Shown: piece after piece, positions 18,265 through 24,340 of the stretch
How the letters are laid out: the number at the start of each line of letters is the position of its first letter
Position numbering within the stretch: position 1 is the first letter of the stretch
NCBI GenBank assembly: GCA_903861145.1
Contig: CAIOTH010000013.1
Span: 1 to 58,295, forward strand
Direction of reading: 5' to 3'
Source: an uncultured Bacteroidota bacterium
GTDB lineage: Bacteria > Bacteroidota > Bacteroidia > Chitinophagales > LD1
DNA: 58,295 nt
Made by a program: the position numbers and the translations under genes
The notes under the pieces: model-generated
What the model was told of the DNA's origin: nothing
What the model saw: the letters and a program-made list of their open reading frames with translations, nothing else
Database searches by the model: none

Positions 18265-18330
18265 CGTAGCCTGGAGGCTACGGGCATAGTCGAGCGAAGC
18301 GGGGAGGCTTCGCTCAGTTGCAGGCTACGC
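18265..18330. repeat. Nested inverted-repeat element
   Basis: A 66-base palindromic cluster in the otherwise empty 312-base gap between rplM and the next gene. CGTAGCC (18265-18271) pairs with GGCTACG (18276-18282); GAGCGAAGC (18292-18300) pairs with GCTTCGCTC (18307-18315); and a third GGCTACG-like arm (18323-18329) could pair with the first. It looks like a REP-type extragenic element or a small MITE remnant. The rest of the gap shows nothing recognisable. Confidence 0.65.
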
Positions 18331-18381
18331 CGAAACGGGTTATCCATCAAGGTTCTTAAGGCTATGCTCAAATGGGTTTGG

Positions 18382-18693
18382 TCAAAAATCCACTTCCACA
18401 TCTATAATATCAACGCATGTTTGTGCTCTTGAGTGATTACTGGCGGATTGCCATGCACCAGAAACCAATTTGACGTTTGTTAGCCGCGCAATTGGTATAC
18501 ACCTCCAGTTTTGTATTGGGTTAGCAGATAGCCCGCTTTTTGACTGGCCCCCAAATTGATAAAACAAGCATTGATCCGCTCCGTTTTTTGTGCCAAGAAC
18601 GTGAGGACACATTTCTCTATGATATCCATCATAAGTAGCGTGAATTTGCTGTTTTGTGACGATAGCTTGTCTTATCAAATCGTAGTTAGCCAT
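18382..18693 (-). CDS. Small conserved hypothetical protein, possibly WYL-like
   Basis: A 103-residue soluble protein starting MANYDLIRQAIVTKQQIHAT. The core, with QIHATYDGYHREMCPHVLG, CLFYQFGGQS and NWRCIPIARLTN, has the strand-Tyr-Arg-Pro order seen in a family of small stand-alone bacterial proteins that I recall from other genomes; the start, an Arg/Tyr-rich beta strand then a PHxLG turn, is reminiscent of a minimal WYL ligand-binding fold, but no HTH is attached. The call is by memory and pattern only. It lies between the L13 promoter region and a divergent two-gene operon, in a stretch that looks accessory. Confidence 0.6.
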   Translation of the reverse strand: MANYDLIRQAIVTKQQIHATYDGYHREMCPHVLGTKNGADQCLFYQFGGQSKSGLSANPIQNWRCIPIARLTNVKLVSGAWQSASNHSRAQTCVDIIDVEVDF

Positions 18694-18791
18694 TACAAGG
18701 AATTTTGATAGTTATAAAACTAACGAGGTGAAGTTTCGGGGCTCACCTCCCTCTACTAATAAAAATAATAAATAATGTACATAAAAATAAA

Positions 18792-18822
18792 TTTGAACAG
18801 CATAAATCTATTTATAGCTTTG
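18792..18822 (+). promoter_or_regulatory. Consensus Bacteroidota promoter (TTTG-N19-TAGCTTTG)
   Basis: TTTG at 18792-18795 and TAGCTTTG at 18815-18822 are separated by exactly 19 bases, a textbook match. The expected start near 18829 lies 24 bases before the GTG at 18853. An imperfect hairpin (GAGGTGA 18725-18731 / TCACCTC 18743-18749) sits further upstream. Confidence 0.85.
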
Positions 18823-18852
18823 ATTAACTTTAAAAAGTAAATTATATTACCA

Positions 18853-19233
18853 GTGGAAGATCAGGCATTTTGGATAAAATCAATGTTAGAGTCTGGTGGC
18901 AGATACCGCTCCAATATCCTAGTGCCTCTGAATTGGCTTATTGGTATTACGATAACGGGCCTTATTGGTACTCTTCATTTTGAGGCACCAATATGGTTGA
19001 CTATTGGCATGTTTTTTATGCTTTTGGTTGAGTTTATCGTTTACATGGGTGTTTATTTATATTCTTACACTCATGACAAAGACGATTTAAGAAGTGATTG
19101 GCTTGTAGCACATAAAAAAGCCATTGAAAAAGTGTATGGCGATAACACCGTGGGGAAAATTATCGCAACTGATATTGCCACTGGAGATAAAAAAGTAATG
19201 TTAGGCCAACAAGGAAGTAAAGAAAATGGGTAA
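18853..19233 (+). CDS. Small two-helix membrane protein, GTG start
   Basis: A 126-residue protein that I cannot assign to a named family. After a short N-terminal segment (MEDQAFWIKSMLESGGRYRS) come two membrane helices, about residues 23-45 (LVPLNWLIGITITGLIGTLHF) and 48-72 (IWLTIGMFFMLLVEFIVYMGV), then a soluble tail of about 50 residues with charged helix and a strand (DKKVMLGQQGSKENG). The GTG start is fixed by the promoter, whose expected transcription start lies 24 bases upstream, and by the absence of an ATG. Its stop overlaps the start of the next gene (ATGGGTAA, 19226-19233), so the two are translationally coupled. The tail is probably cytoplasmic by the positive-inside rule, a weak inference. 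Confidence 0.7.
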   Translation: MEDQAFWIKSMLESGGRYRSNILVPLNWLIGITITGLIGTLHFEAPIWLTIGMFFMLLVEFIVYMGVYLYSYTHDKDDLRSDWLVAHKKAIEKVYGDNTVGKIIATDIATGDKKVMLGQQGSKENG

Positions 19234-19537
19234 AAAGAGATTTATAGTTTCTTTAAACGAGGCAACCGAAGCGCAGCAAAGTGCCTTTATAAAATATCTT
19301 GATGCTAACAATCTTAACTGGTGGCATTGGATAAATAATACGTGGTATATAATTGATAATACCGGGCGAAGAAATTCCAAAGATATTGGTGCCATGGTAC
19401 TACCTATTTTTCCGAATGTTTTCTTTATAGTAAGCGATGTGCCTCAAGGGGATTACTGGTGGGGATATGGCCCAAATAACGAGGTTGATCCTAAGCAAAA
19501 TATGTTTAAATGGTTGTGGGAGAGCTGGGACAAATAG
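19226..19537 (+). CDS. Small Trp-rich protein, SinR/Cas2-like fold suspected
   Basis: A 103-residue soluble protein beginning MGKKRFIVSLNEATEAQQSA, a strand followed by a helix, then LNWWHWINNTWYIIDN (strand), DIGAMVLPIFPNVFFIVSDV (helix and strand), and the C-terminal KWLWESWDK. The strand-helix-strand-strand-helix-strand order and the WHWI...TWYII motif resemble small ferredoxin-fold proteins sometimes annotated as SinR-like; no catalytic or metal-binding residues are evident. It overlaps the membrane-protein gene by 8 bases and shares its promoter, so the pair probably acts together, with the membrane protein as anchor. Function unknown; eight tryptophans in 103 residues is notable. Confidence 0.65.
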   Translation: MGKKRFIVSLNEATEAQQSAFIKYLDANNLNWWHWINNTWYIIDNTGRRNSKDIGAMVLPIFPNVFFIVSDVPQGDYWWGYGPNNEVDPKQNMFKWLWESWDK

Positions 19538-19600
19538 ACTATGGTTAAGGGATAGTCACTTTGCATTGTAATCCTTCACTTTATAGAAGGCTGGAAGCAC

Positions 19601-20272
19601 CTATTCTGTTTTTAATAATTCTTTTAAGGAATCTAGTTCTCGACTTTTATCCGAAGTGTAACCATATATAACCACTGATTTGCTAATTGAATCAATATCA
19701 AGCACCGCAAATATCCCACCCCCATTGTGTATAGGTACGTATGAATATCCTTTTGTTATAAATGCATTGTGGGATTTCTTAGCAACATTGTCATACCAGT
19801 AAAACTCTATTTTATCAGAATAAATTTTTTCAATCGTTATTAAAGCCTTCCACGTGGGTAGGTTATTAGTAATTTCAGTGTAACGATATGCTGGGCCCGT
19901 CCCCTGACCTTGTTGCTTACTCGTAAGAAACCGCAATAGATCATAATTATCTTTTATTTTTTTATAAGATTTGATGGTTTCTGATGTTTCATAAATAATA
20001 TCTTTTTTGACGATAGTATCTTTTATATCAATTGGTTGAAGTGCATAGACGCCATTCATTGTCCTTGTTTCACATTGGGACTTTTTAGGACAAAAGTTAG
20101 AATATATTACAAATGACAATACCACCAAAATATTGAAACCAATTATGTAAATAACAATTACCCGAAGAAGACGATCGCGACTTGCTTTTTCTTTTGTATT
20201 ATGATCAGCAAAATCCTTTGCTAACTTAGATGTAATGGATTCAAATTTTGGATTTTCCGGTGATTCATTCAT
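19601..20272 (-). CDS. Unknown single-pass membrane protein
   Basis: A 223-residue protein with a charged, helical N-terminal part (residues 1-37, SITSKLAKDFADHNTKEKAS), one membrane helix about 39-62 (VIVIYIIGFNILVVLSFVIY) and a roughly 160-residue C-terminal domain that should be outside the cytoplasm. That domain is beta-rich with KIEFYWYDNV, FITKGYSYVPIHNGGGIFAV and KSVVIYGYTSDKS. I do not recognise a family. Its start ATG overlaps the stop of the upstream gene (ATGA at 20269-20272), so the two are co-translated. The gene is AT-richer than its neighbours. It converges on the small Trp-rich gene with 63 bases between and no clear terminator. Confidence 0.65.
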   Translation of the reverse strand: MNESPENPKFESITSKLAKDFADHNTKEKASRDRLLRVIVIYIIGFNILVVLSFVIYSNFCPKKSQCETRTMNGVYALQPIDIKDTIVKKDIIYETSETIKSYKKIKDNYDLLRFLTSKQQGQGTGPAYRYTEITNNLPTWKALITIEKIYSDKIEFYWYDNVAKKSHNAFITKGYSYVPIHNGGGIFAVLDIDSISKSVVIYGYTSDKSRELDSLKELLKTE

Positions 20273-20658
20273 GCTAGAAACTTTTCAACCTTCTCAAAGC
20301 ATTCATCTCTAAGATTAGTATCGTTATAGAATTTATTAACACTCCAAATAGCGACATCAACCAGTTGAATCTTCTGCATAGTAATGGAAACTTGTTCGCT
20401 ATAATATTTGTAAAGAGAAGAAAAAATAGCTCCGGTTAGCCCGAAGCACCCAGCTATTAATGCGGCTAGAACGTACGGACTAGCGCTAAAGGCCATACCA
20501 ATAATTGCAATAAATAAAACAATTCCGAGGCCAATTAATAATGTTTCCTTTTTGCCTTCAAACTCTCTGACACGAACTTCCAATTCATTGCGGATAATAA
20601 TTAACTTACCATGCATTTCTGCAGTTCTTGTTACGGTTAGTGAATCCGGTTGAGCCAT
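20269..20658 (-). CDS. Small membrane protein with two helices, coupled to the gene downstream
   Basis: A 129-residue protein from the ATG at 20658 (an in-frame GTG two codons earlier is possible). An N-terminal helical segment of about 40 residues with heptad-like spacing (RNELEVRVREFEGKKE) is followed by two membrane helices, about 43-60 (LLIGLGIVLFIAIIGMAF) and 63-84 (VLAALIAGCFGLTGAIFSSLYK), and a helical tail (SEQVSITMQKIQLVDVAIW). This helix-TM-TM-helix plan resembles TRADD-N-associated and other small effector-type membrane domains found in bacterial conflict systems, but the resemblance is only architectural. It is the first gene of a two-gene unit coupled by an ATGA overlap. Function unknown. 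Confidence 0.6.
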   Translation of the reverse strand: MAQPDSLTVTRTAEMHGKLIIIRNELEVRVREFEGKKETLLIGLGIVLFIAIIGMAFSASPYVLAALIAGCFGLTGAIFSSLYKYYSEQVSITMQKIQLVDVAIWSVNKFYNDTNLRDECFEKVEKFLA

Positions 20659-20811
20659 TTGCACACTTTAAATTGTTTTACAAACAAATTAAAACCATCC
20701 ATTTCTTCTGCCTAATCTCCTTTGCGTAGATAAAGCTCATTCAATATACGTCTTTGATCAAAATATCTTCCAGGCTTCACAAATCAAACACATTAAATCC
20801 ACACCACCTAT

Positions 20812-20880
20812 AACGGAAAACCGTTGTTTTTGGGGGCTGGGCGACCCTCTAACTCCGCAAAGGGGAGAACCGCTACCCAG
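20812..20880. repeat. Compact multi-hairpin element, structured RNA or repeat remnant
   Basis: Three possible stems in 69 bases: AACGG-AAAA-CCGTT (20812-20825); an outer CTGGG/CCCAG stem (20837-20841 with 20876-20880); and inside it CTCC/GGAG (20853-20856 with 20864-20867). It is markedly more GC-rich than the surrounding AT-rich sequence. I could not match it to a riboswitch consensus that I know. A dispersed intergenic repeat is as likely as an RNA. Confidence 0.45.
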
Positions 20881-21189
20881 TAACGCAAACAGCCAAATTT
20901 GTCTGAACTGTGATTTTGATGGTTAAGTGCGTGATTAAAACATCTGCCTCGAAAAATCTTCAATCCATAAACTCATAACTTTCTCTTAACACAAAATTTT
21001 CTGAAAAGTGTAAAGTTTGTAAACCCAAATAAAAATAAAAGCGTATAAAAATATAATAACCAATAAGTTATACAAATAATCATAAAACATAACTTGTACT
21101 ATTCGCAATACACCACTTAACATTCAGCCTTCCAATTTTCATCAATTTGCATAAACAACGAGTCCTTCTTATAGCGAAGATAGCTATTC

Positions 21190-21212
21190 ACTACGCAGCC
21201 TATTTGCGTAGT
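21190..21212. repeat. Short perfect inverted repeat
   Basis: ACTACGCA (21190-21197) and TGCGTAGT (21205-21212) are exact reverse complements with a 7-base loop. It is the first of three inverted repeats within about 100 bases. Confidence 0.6.
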
Positions 21213-21229
21213 TGTCGGTCCCTTGGGCA

Positions 21230-21260
21230 GAATTGACAACTTTTAAAAAGTTGTCAATTC
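21230..21260. repeat. Perfect 31-base palindrome
   Basis: Two 15-base arms, GAATTGACAACTTTT and its exact reverse complement, meet around a single central A at 21245. The core TTGACAAC/GTTGTCAA could be an operator for a dimeric regulator or a cruciform/terminator hairpin; there is no U-tract on either strand to make a standard terminator. Confidence 0.7.
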
Positions 21261-21270
21261 TTATCCCGTC

Positions 21271-21292
21271 GAGACGCAAAGCATCGCGTCTC
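21271..21292. repeat. GAGACGC...GCGTCTC inverted repeat
   Basis: GAGACGC (21271-21277) and GCGTCTC (21286-21292) flank AAAGCATC. Short GAGACGC/GCGTCTC palindromes of this kind are scattered in intergenic DNA of Bacteroidota and cyanobacteria, as far as I recall, so it is probably a REP-like element. Confidence 0.55.
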
Positions 21293-21352
21293 TTAATTAT
21301 TCCCCACTACCCCACAAACAATTCCGCCCCATCAATTATGCACAATTAATTA

Positions 21353-21384
21353 TTTTAAAAAACGTATTGCAATTAGTAAGTTTG
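21353..21384 (+). promoter_or_regulatory. Bacteroidota-type promoter (TAAGTTTG)
   Basis: TAAGTTTG at 21377-21384 is a perfect -7 element; TTTT at 21353-21356, 20 bases upstream, is a 3-of-4 -33 element. The expected start is about 17 bases before the ATG at 21408. Confidence 0.7.
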
Positions 21385-21407
21385 TTTCGAACCAAAACTT
21401 ATACCCT

Positions 21408-22106
21408 ATGGATTCAATGTCGATAAACCCTGCAAAGGAGCAAATTGCGCAGGCAGGCTTTGTAAATAAAGTATATGCCTGGATGTGCGGTGCGCTAATG
21501 CTAACCGGCCTAGTGGCTTTTCTTACAGCAGCTACACCCGGCATTATTGAAACGGCAGTAGGTAATCGCCTCGTTTTTTACGCGCTCCTGTTTTCGGAAC
21601 TGGGATTGGTTTGGTACGTTAGTTCGCGCATTGATAGTCTTTCGGGTTCAACAGCTACTTTCCTGTTTTTGTTATATGCTTTGCTAAATGGCCTTACGCT
21701 ATCGGTTATATTTTTAGCCTATACAGCCAGTTCCATCGGTTCAACTTTTTTTGTAACCGCCGGTACCTTTGGCGCCATGAGTTTATATGGTTACACCACC
21801 AAGCGCGACCTAACCAGCATGGGTAACTTACTTATAATGGCGTTAATTGGCCTTATCATAGCCTCGGTGGTAAACATATTTTTGGGTAGCGAAACCATTT
21901 ACTGGATTACCACTTACGCCGGTGTGCTGATATTTGTTGGCCTTACCGCTTACGATACTCAAAAAATAAAACTAATGGCCCGTGCCGATTTTCAGACTAC
22001 CGAGAACATGCAGAAGGGAGCACTAATGGGGGCATTAACTTTATACCTCGACTTTATTAACCTGTTCTTGTTCCTGCTTCGCATTTTTGGCGGAAGAAGG
22101 AGATAA
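21408..22106 (+). CDS. Bax inhibitor-1 / YccA family membrane protein
   Basis: A 232-residue integral membrane protein with seven hydrophobic segments and the family features: FVNKVYAWMCGALMLTGLVAF at the start, GATFGAMSLYGYTTKRDL-type mid-region (seen as TFGAMSLYGYTTKRDLTSMG), and the conserved acidic pair around GLTAYDTQKIK near residue 185. The family includes calcium-leak channels (YetJ) and modulators of the FtsH protease (YccA); which role applies here cannot be decided from sequence. Start at the first of two Mets (MDSMSINPAKE). The gene has its own promoter and a very strong bidirectional terminator just after its stop. Confidence 0.93.
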   Translation: MDSMSINPAKEQIAQAGFVNKVYAWMCGALMLTGLVAFLTAATPGIIETAVGNRLVFYALLFSELGLVWYVSSRIDSLSGSTATFLFLLYALLNGLTLSVIFLAYTASSIGSTFFVTAGTFGAMSLYGYTTKRDLTSMGNLLIMALIGLIIASVVNIFLGSETIYWITTYAGVLIFVGLTAYDTQKIKLMARADFQTTENMQKGALMGALTLYLDFINLFLFLLRIFGGRRR

Positions 22107-22118
22107 TTTTTTGTTGAA

Positions 22119-22172
22119 CGTCAAAATAAAGAGGGCCTTTGTTTGGTAACAAAGGCCCTCTTTATTTTGACG
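22119..22172. terminator. Very long perfect hairpin, bidirectional terminator
   Basis: Two 25-base arms (22119-22143 and 22148-22172) are exact reverse complements around a four-base loop TGGT. The GC core AGAGGGCCTTTG is flanked by A/T-rich stretches so that each strand ends in a U-rich run. It lies between the Bax-inhibitor gene (+) and the 22219-22668 gene (-). Confidence 0.9.
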
Positions 22173-22218
22173 GTTATGGATGCTACTTCTTTTTCTTCTT
22201 TGGTGAGGCTTTTGCCTT

Positions 22219-22668
22219 TTAAATATAAATGTCAAAACCGGGTTTCTTTAATCGAATTTGCCGTTGAAGTTCCTTTAGGACATTCTCGCTATCATAAGAG
22301 TCATCCGAAAAAGACTCTACAACCCAAAAACGGATAGATTGCAATCTATTGTTTTCATGAATATAGTTTACCCTCGCCCTTCTACCGTGTCGACTGGTCT
22401 TAACTGTGATTTCTTCAATATTCTCAAGTGGCATGCTATATTTTCCCTCTTTACCCCAATATAAATAATTATCATCAAAAAATACGGGGTGTGTTACACT
22501 GAAAACATACCAAATAAAATATCCCCAAAAAGGCCAAAGCGCAAGGAATATCAGTCCAGACCCTCCTCTTCCAATCAGCTCGTATGAGAATAAAAGCAGA
22601 ACAATAGAAAAGAATATTGCAAAGAATTTTAAAACCCACTCCCGCTGAGAAATTAATTTAGGATCCAT
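22219..22668 (-). CDS. Hypothetical two-TM protein with PH-like domain
   Basis: A 149-residue protein. Two membrane helices close together (about residues 13-28 and 37-58, LLFSYELIGRGGSGLIFLAL to WPFWGYFIWYVFSV) precede a soluble beta-rich region: FFDDNYLYWGKEGKYSMPLE, IEEITVKTSRHGRR, ARVNYIHENNRLQSIRFWV. The pattern of strands and the phrase on the plane of a membrane-proximal sheet recall bacterial PH-domain (YdbS/PH_9-like) proteins, an inference from shape only. It ends FDIYI. It is convergent with the Bax-inhibitor gene across the long terminator; the gap of 128 bases to the next upstream gene shows no clear signal apart from a TTACTTTG-like box near its start. Confidence 0.55.
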   Translation of the reverse strand: MDPKLISQREWVLKFFAIFFSIVLLLFSYELIGRGGSGLIFLALWPFWGYFIWYVFSVTHPVFFDDNYLYWGKEGKYSMPLENIEEITVKTSRHGRRARVNYIHENNRLQSIRFWVVESFSDDSYDSENVLKELQRQIRLKKPGFDIYI

Positions 22669-22796
22669 TGAAAGTTAATTACAATGCAAAGTAACATTTG
22701 CCATCCTCACTACATACGCTATCCAAAAATAAAACTCATTCGTAGGCAGCTTTCCGCAAAGCAGAAAACCGCTCTAAGGTAACGTTACATATACAT

Positions 22797-23336
22797 CTAC
22801 AAACAAGCATCGCGCAACATTTTCATATAACCTGTTCCCTTATCGCGTGCAAAATCAATATTGTTTTCAGGTATGCTTTCTGGGTTTTTATATCGTAATA
22901 AGGCCGCCTCTATACTTGCTTCGCGCAGTATGTGCAACATGGGGTAAACAGAACGGTTGGTATAATTGGCAGCGTCATCAAGCGCTGTGCCCGCAAATTG
23001 GTATAGGGGGTGAAAACCGGCTACCTGGTAAACGCCTTCGTAGCCATTCTTTTTAAGTAATTTCTCGGCAAGGGCAACAAGGTCAAGGTAGTCGTCAAAT
23101 GCCGCAAAGCCATCGGGTAATATCAATATAGTTGTTTCGGTTTGGGGGTCGTTATCCAGGTTAATACATTCCTGTAAAAATGCAGCAAGGCACGCTTTGG
23201 TATCGGTGCCATAATCAACCTGGTAACGAATGGTTTTTTGTTTAACCTCTTTGGCTGCGAAGGGGCAAAAGTTGCAGCCAATTACAACATCGGTAATCCA
23301 CTTTTCGGTTTGGGCAATAATCTGCGTCGAGCTCAT
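22797..23336 (-). CDS. DUF1415 family protein
   Basis: About 179 residues from the ATG at 23336, giving MSSTQIIAQTEKWITDVVIG. The conserved block NFCPFAAKEVKQKTIRYQV carries the family Cys-Pro-Phe-Ala motif, followed by ILILPDGFAAFDDYLDLV and YQVAGFHPLYQFAG, all typical of DUF1415. The frame stays open upstream to 23378, but using that start would overlap the gene before it by 31 bases and add a poor N-terminus, so 23336 is preferred. The family is soluble and uncharacterised. It lies 11 bases after the CBM9-like gene and is probably co-transcribed with it. Confidence 0.85.
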   Translation of the reverse strand: MSSTQIIAQTEKWITDVVIGCNFCPFAAKEVKQKTIRYQVDYGTDTKACLAAFLQECINLDNDPQTETTILILPDGFAAFDDYLDLVALAEKLLKKNGYEGVYQVAGFHPLYQFAGTALDDAANYTNRSVYPMLHILREASIEAALLRYKNPESIPENNIDFARDKGTGYMKMLRDACL

Positions 23337-23347
23337 ACCCAATAATT

Positions 23348-24235
23348 TTACTGTGTACTCAACACAACTTTCGACCATACTTTCTGTTCCTGGTTGGCGG
23401 GGTTCATAGTTGGCATACTGCCACGGTTCATGCCGCCGCCGCTCATTCCACCTCTTCCGCCCATACCGTTGTTCATACCTCCCATGCCATTATTCATACC
23501 CCGGTTCATACCGTTATTTTGTTGGCTGCTTGGCCCGGTAATACTGTTATCCTCGTCCTGGGGCAGTTTAATACTCTCAACTGCCGGTTCAATAAAGGCA
23601 ACGCTAATAGGCTTTAAGGTATCGGCGGAAGTAAGCCTATGCCCGAGTACCAGCGCTATCGGAAACTTATACTCAATGCTCAAAATATTCAGGCTATCCC
23701 AGTTAAATGATACGTTAATCCCAAAGTCATTTTTTAGCGGAAGCACCTGCTCAGGCACTCCATTAAATCCCTTTACGCGCAGTGTAGTTTGGGTTAAAAA
23801 TGCGTGTTGCTTTAAACGTAAAGCATCTGTGCGTTGTGTTTTAAGGTCCTCTCCTGTTTCATCCTGGCTTTGGTGTTTACGTTTAGCCTCACCGGTGCCC
23901 GGTGCCTTATCACCTTTTATAGGAAAACTAATTCCAACAGCTTCTTTCTTCTTGCCTTTAGGGTCAATCCAAATGCCAAGCCCGCCATTAAAAAGGCGCA
24001 TTTGCGTTGGGTCGTCGGTTATTTTAAGGCATATATACAAATTGGCAGTATCGTTGGCAAAGGCAAATTGCAATTTAGTGTTGCCATCATAATAATTAAA
24101 TGGCTGTGGCCATTCATCCGGTTTGCCATCAACATTAATTGGAGTGGGTTCCCAAATACAATGTATAATCTGCGCGCTTAAATCATTGGCAGCGGCTAAA
24201 ACCGTAATACATAAAAATAAAACCAATCGCCTCAT
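23348..24235 (-). CDS. Secreted CBM9-like protein with Met/Gly-rich C-terminus
   Basis: Starting at the ATG at 24235 the product is about 295 residues with a signal peptide (MRRLVLFLCITVLAAANDLSAQ). The next 170 residues, with IDVDGKPDEW-type opening (seen as NVDGKPDEWPQPFNYYDGN), FAFANDTANLYICLKITDD and GGLGIWIDPKGKK, match the carbohydrate-binding family 9-like beta-sandwich. A KRKHQSQDETGEDLKTQ linker region interrupts it. The end is low-complexity, made of Gly-Met-Asn-Arg repeats (GMNRGMNNGMGGMNNGMGG). An in-frame ATG at 24286 would put 17 residues before the signal peptide and is rejected. It may bind a glycan or metal outside the inner membrane; the Met-rich end is suggestive of metal contact but that is inference. 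Confidence 0.75.
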   Translation of the reverse strand: MRRLVLFLCITVLAAANDLSAQIIHCIWEPTPINVDGKPDEWPQPFNYYDGNTKLQFAFANDTANLYICLKITDDPTQMRLFNGGLGIWIDPKGKKKEAVGISFPIKGDKAPGTGEAKRKHQSQDETGEDLKTQRTDALRLKQHAFLTQTTLRVKGFNGVPEQVLPLKNDFGINVSFNWDSLNILSIEYKFPIALVLGHRLTSADTLKPISVAFIEPAVESIKLPQDEDNSITGPSSQQNNGMNRGMNNGMGGMNNGMGGRGGMSGGGMNRGSMPTMNPANQEQKVWSKVVLSTQ

Positions 24236-24340
24236 ATCCGTTTGAAAAATTTCGTTACCAAAGTTCGAATTTAATACCGTGCGCAAAGCTAACAGGTTAA
24301 ATAACTTTTTTAAACGAATACATCTCCTAACACCCTATCA

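Larger units (their letters stand above)
20659..21352. other. Gene-poor region with several inverted repeats
   Basis: About 700 bases without a believable coding frame, between the small membrane-protein pair and the Bax-inhibitor gene. It contains a compact structured element (20812-20880) and three separate short inverted repeats (21190-21292), listed individually. The rest (about 20900-21180) is AT-rich and shows nothing I can name. Confidence 0.6.

Noticed and set aside
18175-18432. An 85-codon open frame on the plus strand across the nested palindrome
   Set aside because: It runs through the inverted repeats, has no promoter or family resemblance, and overlaps the hypothetical gene on the other strand.
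21190-21292. CRISPR array
   Set aside because: The repeats are inverted and different from each other, with no regular spacer spacing and no cas genes in the window.
21181-21300. Possible tRNA or other stable RNA in the gene-poor stretch
   Set aside because: The stems are simple short inverted repeats; no cloverleaf with T-loop and CCA-proximal acceptor could be drawn.
23394-24092. A 232-codon plus-strand frame opposite the CBM9-like gene
   Set aside because: Antisense shadow; the Pro/Met-rich start is the complement of the Gly/Met repeat tail, and the minus-strand product has signal peptide and domain.
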